Shown here: positions 14,929 to 19,046 of the stretch, in pieces
Position numbering within the stretch: position 1 is the stretch's first letter
How the letters are laid out: each line of letters begins with the position of its first letter
Assembly (NCBI GenBank): GCA_945870465.1
Contig: CAMBSS010000082.1
Location: forward strand, 1 to 19,046
Length of the DNA: 19,046 nucleotides
Direction of reading: 5' to 3'
Origin: Bordetella parapertussis
GTDB lineage: Bacteria > Pseudomonadota > Gammaproteobacteria > Burkholderiales > SG8-41
The notes under the pieces: model-generated
The model's database searches: none
Told to the model about the DNA's origin: nothing
Seen by the model: the letters and a program-made list of their open reading frames with translations, nothing else
Translations under genes and position numbers: made by a program

Positions 14929-15894
14929 TTACTCTGCCTGCAACCCCAGCTTCTGCACGACCCCGGCCCAGCGCACGATATCGGAGGCGATGATGCGCGC
15001 GAATTCTTCGGGCGTGCTCGACCGCGCATCCAGACCCTGACTTGCGAGCTTCTCACGCGTGTCGGGTTGCGCAAGTATCGCGACGATCTCCGCATTAAGC
15101 CGCTGCACGATTTCGGGCGGCATGCGCGCCGGCCCGACAAAACCGTACCACAGGCCCGCTTCATAGCCGGGCACGCCCGATTCCGCGATGGTGGGAAGGC
15201 CGGGCAGCGCGGGCGAGCGCTGCGCCCCGGTTACCGCCAGCGCGCGCAGGCGGCCGGTGCGCACATGCGGAATCACCGACAGGCTGGTGCCGAAAGTCAT
15301 CGAGACCTGGCCGCCCATCAGATCGGAGACCGCGAGCGACATGCCTTTATACGGGATGTGCTCCATCTTCGTTCCCGTCATGGTGTCGAACAATGCGCCG
15401 GCGAGATGTCCCGACGCGCCTATGCCCGAAGAGACGTAGGTGAGCTGGCCGGGGCGCGATTTGGCCAGCGCGATCAGGTCCTTGACGTTTTTGACCGGCA
15501 GCGAGGGATGCACGGCCAGCACCAGCGGGCCGGAGCCGGCAAGCGTGATGGGCGTGAAATCCTTGAGCGAATCGAACGGCAGTTTTTTGTACATGCTCGC
15601 GTTGACCGTATGACCGCTGGGAATCAGCGTGAACGTATAGCCATCCGGCGCCGCGCGCGCTACTGCCTCGGTGCCCACGATGCCGTTGGCGCCGACCCTG
15701 TTTTCGACGATGACCTGCTGCTTCAGGCGCTCGGTCAGCTGCTGGGCAACGAGCCGGCAGATCACGTCGTTGCCGCCGCCCGGCGCGAATATCGAGATGA
15801 TGCGGACAGGTTTCGACGGGTACGCCGGTTGCGCGAAGGCAGGCGTGGCCAGCGCCGCGCAAGCCAGCATCGCAGCTGTTCTCGTTTTGAGCAT
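14929..15894 (-). CDS. Bug/TctC-family substrate-binding protein
   Basis: 321 residues from the ATG at 15894, which has AGGAG 8 nt upstream and begins a signal peptide (MLKTRTAAMLACAALATP, ending AFAQ before PAYPS). The frame is open upstream to 16092, but that part overlaps the neighbouring receptor gene and looks unlike protein. Motifs are RIISIFAPGGGND, VENRVGANGIVG, PDGYTF, YKKLPFDSLKDFTP, YVSSGIGASGHLAG, HIPYKGMS, GGQVSMTF, GRLRALAV and PTIAESGVPGYEAG. Its gene begins 26 nt after the upstream Bug gene, so two receptors are made in tandem. They are clearly diverged, not a recent duplicate. Ligand unknown. Confidence 0.93.
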   Translation of the reverse strand: MLKTRTAAMLACAALATPAFAQPAYPSKPVRIISIFAPGGGNDVICRLVAQQLTERLKQQVIVENRVGANGIVGTEAVARAAPDGYTFTLIPSGHTVNASMYKKLPFDSLKDFTPITLAGSGPLVLAVHPSLPVKNVKDLIALAKSRPGQLTYVSSGIGASGHLAGALFDTMTGTKMEHIPYKGMSLAVSDLMGGQVSMTFGTSLSVIPHVRTGRLRALAVTGAQRSPALPGLPTIAESGVPGYEAGLWYGFVGPARMPPEIVQRLNAEIVAILAQPDTREKLASQGLDARSSTPEEFARIIASDIVRWAGVVQKLGLQAE

Positions 15895-15920
15895 CGGAAA
15901 TACTCCTCGCTTAGCGGTGG

Positions 15921-16892
15921 TCACTCGGGCTTGATGTTCGCGGCCTTGACGACTTTCTGCCAGCGTTCGATATCGGTCTTGAGCGCGTCGCGAAATTCCG
16001 CGGGCGGGCCGCCAGCGGGGTCTATGCCTGCAATGGCGAGGCGTTCTTTCATGTCCGCAGTGCGCAATAATTTTGCCACCTCGGTGTTCCATAAGGTCAC
16101 GACTTCCTTCGGCAATCCGCGCGGTCCCCAGATGCCGTATAGCAGCGGCGCGTAATAGCCCGGCACCGTATCCGCAATCGGCGGCACGTCGGGGAAAGCG
16201 CTGGTACGGGTCTTCGAAGTCACGCCGATTGCGCGCAGCTTGCCGGATTTCGCGTGCGGAGCGGTGGACGGCGTGCTGCCGAAGATGACCTGCACCTGTC
16301 CGCCGAGCGCATCCGTCAATGCGGGACCCGTGCCTTTGTACGGGATATGCGTAAAGCGTACTCCGGCCATGAGCTCGAACAACGCGGTGATCAGGTGGGA
16401 GAAACCGCCGGTGCCGCCGCTGCCGTAATTGAGCTTGCCCGGGTTTGCCTTGGCGTAATCGATCAACTCCTTTACGCTTTTGATCGGCACGCCGGGGTGC
16501 ACGACCGCCAGCGAGCTTGCTTCGCCGGCCATCACCACCGGTGTGATGTCGTTGACCGGATCGTACGGCGGCTTGATGAGCGCGACGCCGGTCGTGTAGG
16601 CGCCCGAAACGAAAGCGAGCGTGTAGCCGTCGGGGACCGCGCGCACCGCCATTTCCGAGCCGATCGCCCCGCCCGCGCCCGCGCGGTTGTCCACCACGAC
16701 GGACTGCACGAAGACTTCCGACATTTTCTGGGCGACGATCCGCGCCACGATGTCAGCGCCGCCGCCGGGCGCGTAAGGCACGATGATGCGCACCGGTTTG
16801 AGCGGATACTTCGCCGGTTGCGCGAGGGCGGCGGTCGCGGCGCATTGCAATATCAATGCCGCGGCCAAAATCGAATTCGATGGTGTGCGCAT
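15921..16892 (-). CDS. Bug/TctC-family substrate-binding protein
   Basis: About 323 residues from the ATG at 16892, 4 nt after the SDR stop codon. An in-frame ATG at 16925 would overlap the SDR gene by 29 nt. Neither has a clear ribosome site, so translational coupling to the SDR is likely; the signal peptide (MRTPSNSILAAALIL, ending ALAQ before PAKYP) favours 16892. Motifs are RIIVPYAPGGGADIVAR, VDNRAGAGGAIGSE, PDGYTLAF, YGSGGTGGFSHLI, HIPYKGTG, GGQVQVIFG and GKLRAIGVT. It is the middle gene of an SDR-Bug-Bug series. The SDR may act on its ligand; the ligand is unknown. Confidence 0.92.
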   Translation of the reverse strand: MRTPSNSILAAALILQCAATAALAQPAKYPLKPVRIIVPYAPGGGADIVARIVAQKMSEVFVQSVVVDNRAGAGGAIGSEMAVRAVPDGYTLAFVSGAYTTGVALIKPPYDPVNDITPVVMAGEASSLAVVHPGVPIKSVKELIDYAKANPGKLNYGSGGTGGFSHLITALFELMAGVRFTHIPYKGTGPALTDALGGQVQVIFGSTPSTAPHAKSGKLRAIGVTSKTRTSAFPDVPPIADTVPGYYAPLLYGIWGPRGLPKEVVTLWNTEVAKLLRTADMKERLAIAGIDPAGGPPAEFRDALKTDIERWQKVVKAANIKPE

Positions 16893-16896
16893 GGCT

Positions 16897-17688
16897 TTAG
16901 AGTACCGAGCGCACGAGACCGCCATCGACGCGGATGGTGGTGCCGGTGATATAACTTGCCTTGCCCGAGGCGAGGAAGGCCACCAGGTTCGCCAGTTCCT
17001 TCGGGTCGCCGATGCGGCCGATGGAAGTCTCTTCCGCGCGCTGGGCGAGGGCGGCTTCCAGCGTAATGCCCAGTTCCTTGGCGCGCGCCGTCACGTTGCC
17101 GAGCATGCGTTCGCTCAGGAGCGAGCCGGGACACACGTTGTTGACGAGTATGCCGTCACGGCCGATTTCATCGGCCAGGCTTTTGGCGAACGCCACCACG
17201 CCCGCGCGCGTCGCGCCGGAAAGCGCGAGGTTGGGAATCGGCTGATACACCGTGCTCGCCAGAATATTGATGATGCGGCCGCCCTTTTGTTTTTTCAAAT
17301 GCGGAATCGCTTCGCGCGACATGCGCACAAAGTAGAGCAGCGAGCGCTGCACCGCGACCGCCCACTGTTCTTCGGTTGCGCTGAATGATTTCGCTAAAGG
17401 CGGGCCGCCGGAATTGTTCACCAGTATGTCGATCTGCCCGTGACGCTTGATAGTGGCCGCGATCAGCGCCTGTATGGTCGCGTGCTGCTCGAGGTCGCCG
17501 GCAAACGCGAATACGTCAGTGCCGGTCTTGTCGCGTATCTCCTGCGCGGCGCGCTCGAGGTCGGCCGCGGTGCGGCTGCACATGACGACTTTCGCGCCTT
17601 CCCCGGCCAGCACTTCCGCGCACGAGCGCCCCAAGCCCTTGCTGGCGCCGCCGACGATCGCGACTTTGCCTTTCAGTTCCAGATCCAT
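16897..17688 (-). CDS. SDR-family oxidoreductase-like protein lacking the Tyr-x3-Lys catalytic pair
   Basis: 263 residues, the normal length for a classical short-chain dehydrogenase, cytoplasmic. The cofactor site GGASKGLG (13-20) and NNSGG (91-95, a variant of NNAG) are intact. S145 of LAST fits the catalytic serine. Where YxxxK should follow, the sequence reads SGATR, giving S157 and R161. I recall a group of SDR-like proteins with the same NNSGG plus SxxxR pattern, usually labelled oxoacyl-ACP reductase-like. The C-terminal CPGSLLSER and DGGLVRS are typical of the family. A near-perfect AAGGAGG (complement of 17696-17702) lies 7 nt before the ATG. It is probably the first gene of a unit with two Bug receptors and perhaps the rhodanese. 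Its reaction, if any, is unknown. Confidence 0.9.
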   Translation of the reverse strand: MDLELKGKVAIVGGASKGLGRSCAEVLAGEGAKVVMCSRTAADLERAAQEIRDKTGTDVFAFAGDLEQHATIQALIAATIKRHGQIDILVNNSGGPPLAKSFSATEEQWAVAVQRSLLYFVRMSREAIPHLKKQKGGRIINILASTVYQPIPNLALSGATRAGVVAFAKSLADEIGRDGILVNNVCPGSLLSERMLGNVTARAKELGITLEAALAQRAEETSIGRIGDPKELANLVAFLASGKASYITGTTIRVDGGLVRSVL

Positions 17689-17772
17689 GGTTGTTCCTCC
17701 TTCTTGGAGCCGCCATGTTAGCGCAAAGAGCGCCAGTATTTTCTTCCTGCTTATTGCAGAGCCGCACTATCA

Positions 17773-19046
17773 TCAAACCGCTGCTTTGCGCAGCCGCAGC
17801 GCGTTGCCGATCACCGACACGGAACTCAGGCTCATCGCGGCGCTGGCGATCATCGGGCTCAGCAGAATGCCGAAGAACGGATACAGTATGCCCATCGCGA
17901 CGGGCACGCCGAGGAAGTTGTAGATAAAAGCGAAAAACAGGTTCTGGCGGATATTCTTCATCGTGCTCTGACTTAAGAGCCGCGCTTTGGCGATGCCGCG
18001 CAAATCGCCTTTCACGAGGACCACGCGGGCGCTGTTCATCGCCACATCCGTGCCGGTGCCCATTGCAATGCCGACGTTCGCGGCGGCGAGCGCTGGGGCG
18101 TCGTTGACCCCGTCGCCGGCCATGGCGACGATCCTGCCCTGCTTTTGCAGCGCCTGCACTTCCTTGAATTTGTCTTCCGGCATGACCCCGGCTTTTACCT
18201 CATCCAGCCCCAGTTGCTTGGCCACTGCCGCCGCGGTCGTGGCGTTGTCACCGGTGAGCACGACGATGCGCAGGCCGGATGCGCGGAGTTGGGCAATCGC
18301 TTCCAGCGTGGTTGACTTGATCGGATCGGCGACGCTGATGAGGCCGGCCAGCCGGTTGTCGATGCCGACGAACATCACGGTCTGGCCGAGTTCGCGCAGG
18401 CGCTCGGCTTCTGTCTCGATGGATGCGATGTCGATGCCGGCATCCTGCATCAGCGGAAGATTGCCCAGCAGGGCCAGTTTGCCGTCGATATGGCCGCGCA
18501 CGCCTTTGCCCGTTACCGATTCGAATTGCTCGACCGGCGGCAGAACTGCCTTTTGTTCCCGGGCGAAATCCACGATGGCCTGTGCCAACGGATGCTCACT
18601 CATTTTCTCAAGTGCTGCGGCATGCGTGAGCACTGCGGCTTCGGTGAAGCCCGCAGCGGCAACCACCTTTTGCACCTTGGGCGCGCCTTCAGTGAGCGTG
18701 CCGGTCTTGTCCACCACCAGAGTGTCGACTTTCTCCATAAGCTCGAGTGCCTCGGCGTCCTTGATAAGCACGCCTTCGCGCGCGCCGCGACCGATGCCGA
18801 CCATGATCGAAATCGGCGTGGCAAGTCCCAGCGCGCAGGGACATGCGATGATGAGCACGGAGACGGCGACGACCAGCGCATTGGCCAGCGCCGGCGCCGG
18901 CCCGACCAGCGCCCATACAGCGAAGGCAATCGCCGCCGACGCGATGACCCCGGGAACGAACCAGCCCGAGACCTTATCCGCCAGTTTCTGAATCGGCGCA
19001 CGCGAGCGGCTCGCTTCATTCACCATGTGCACGATTTGCGAAAGCA
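17773..19046 (-). CDS. copA: CopA-type P1B copper-translocating ATPase, C-terminal part (cut by window edge)
   Basis: About 424 residues of the C-terminal half; the frame stays open to the window edge ([11 protein letters not shown] before the first ATG), so the start is outside. Present are the end of the actuator linker (RAPIQKLAD), the membrane metal site CPC ([12 protein letters not shown]), the phosphorylation site DKTGT with its Asp codon at 18709-18711, the nucleotide-binding HP motif (SEHPLAQAI), TGDN and [10 protein letters not shown]. The last two membrane helices carry YN (FIYNF) and MSLSS, the Cu(I)-type set. Such pumps export Cu+ from the cytoplasm. The N-terminal metal-binding domains are not in view. 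It is separated by 84 nt from the SDR gene and is probably functionally unrelated to it. Assigned as copA-like by motif; an Ag+ role is also possible. Confidence 0.92.
   Translation of the reverse strand, partial: LSQIVHMVNEASRSRAPIQKLADKVSGWFVPGVIASAAIAFAVWALVGPAPALANALVVAVSVLIIACPCALGLATPISIMVGIGRGAREGVLIKDAEALELMEKVDTLVVDKTGTLTEGAPKVQKVVAAAGFTEAAVLTHAAALEKMSEHPLAQAIVDFAREQKAVLPPVEQFESVTGKGVRGHIDGKLALLGNLPLMQDAGIDIASIETEAERLRELGQTVMFVGIDNRLAGLISVADPIKSTTLEAIAQLRASGLRIVVLTGDNATTAAAVAKQLGLDEVKAGVMPEDKFKEVQALQKQGRIVAMAGDGVNDAPALAAANVGIAMGTGTDVAMNSARVVLVKGDLRGIAKARLLSQSTMKNIRQNLFFAFIYNFLGVPVAMGILYPFFGILLSPMIASAAMSLSSVSVIGNALRLRKAAV

Noticed and set aside
14647..16155. 502-codon plus-strand open frame across the rhodanese and Bug genes
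   Set aside because: Antisense to two or three recognisable genes, with no start site or motif of its own.
17987..18991. 334-codon plus-strand open frame opposite the copper ATPase
   Set aside because: Ser/Ala/Thr/Pro-rich shadow of the ATPase, whose CPC, DKTGT and GDGVNDAP motifs are on the minus strand.

Overview
The window is a GC-rich stretch, most likely chromosomal DNA of a betaproteobacterium of the Burkholderiales or a close uncultured relative. The main reason is five periplasmic substrate-binding proteins of the TctC/Bug family in 19 kb with no TctA or TctB membrane partner, an expansion typical of that order. The enzymes around them (enolase superfamily, TauD, molybdenum hydroxylase, MmgE/PrpD, hydroxyacid dehydrogenase, dehalogenase-like hydrolase, GST, SDR) suggest an organic-acid or xenobiotic scavenging region. 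The placement is inference, not a database result.

Layout. 1-119: palindromic intergenic repeat (copy 1). 131-2392 (-): a Bug receptor followed by a muconate cycloisomerase/mandelate racemase-like enzyme, separated by REP-like hairpins. 2530-7211 (+): TauD/TfdA dioxygenase, a molybdopterin-binding hydroxylase large subunit and an MmgE/PrpD protein, tightly spaced behind a TATAAT box. 7212-7526: repeat copy 2, broken by a second short repeat, plus a possible gene remnant. 7527-7835 (-): ABM-type small monooxygenase. 7836-8160: repeat copy 3. 8161-10160 (+): D-2-hydroxyacid dehydrogenase and a Bug receptor. 10169-10366: repeat copy 4. 10398-11378 (-): a Bug receptor, divergent from 11460-13181 (+), a fluoroacetate/haloacetate dehalogenase-like hydrolase and a GST. 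13193-13222: strong hairpin between convergent genes. 13230-17688 (-): SDR, two tandem Bug receptors and a four-domain rhodanese protein. 17773-19046 (-): C-terminal part of a CopA-type copper ATPase, cut by the window edge.

How the parts may fit together (inference): each Bug receptor sits beside one or more soluble enzymes, as if each unit captures one organic acid and passes it to a dedicated enzyme set, with transport through membrane components encoded elsewhere. No complete named pathway can be read. The molybdenum enzyme lacks its FAD and Fe-S subunits here, and the SDR, the PrpD protein and half of the rhodanese domains lack canonical active-site residues.

The most unusual non-coding signal is a family of four mosaic inverted repeats built from 10-bp units (GATAAACGCA type). 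Two copies carry the same small hairpin module in opposite orientations, and one copy is split by another repeat. I saw no phage genes, transposase, CRISPR array, tRNA or rRNA.
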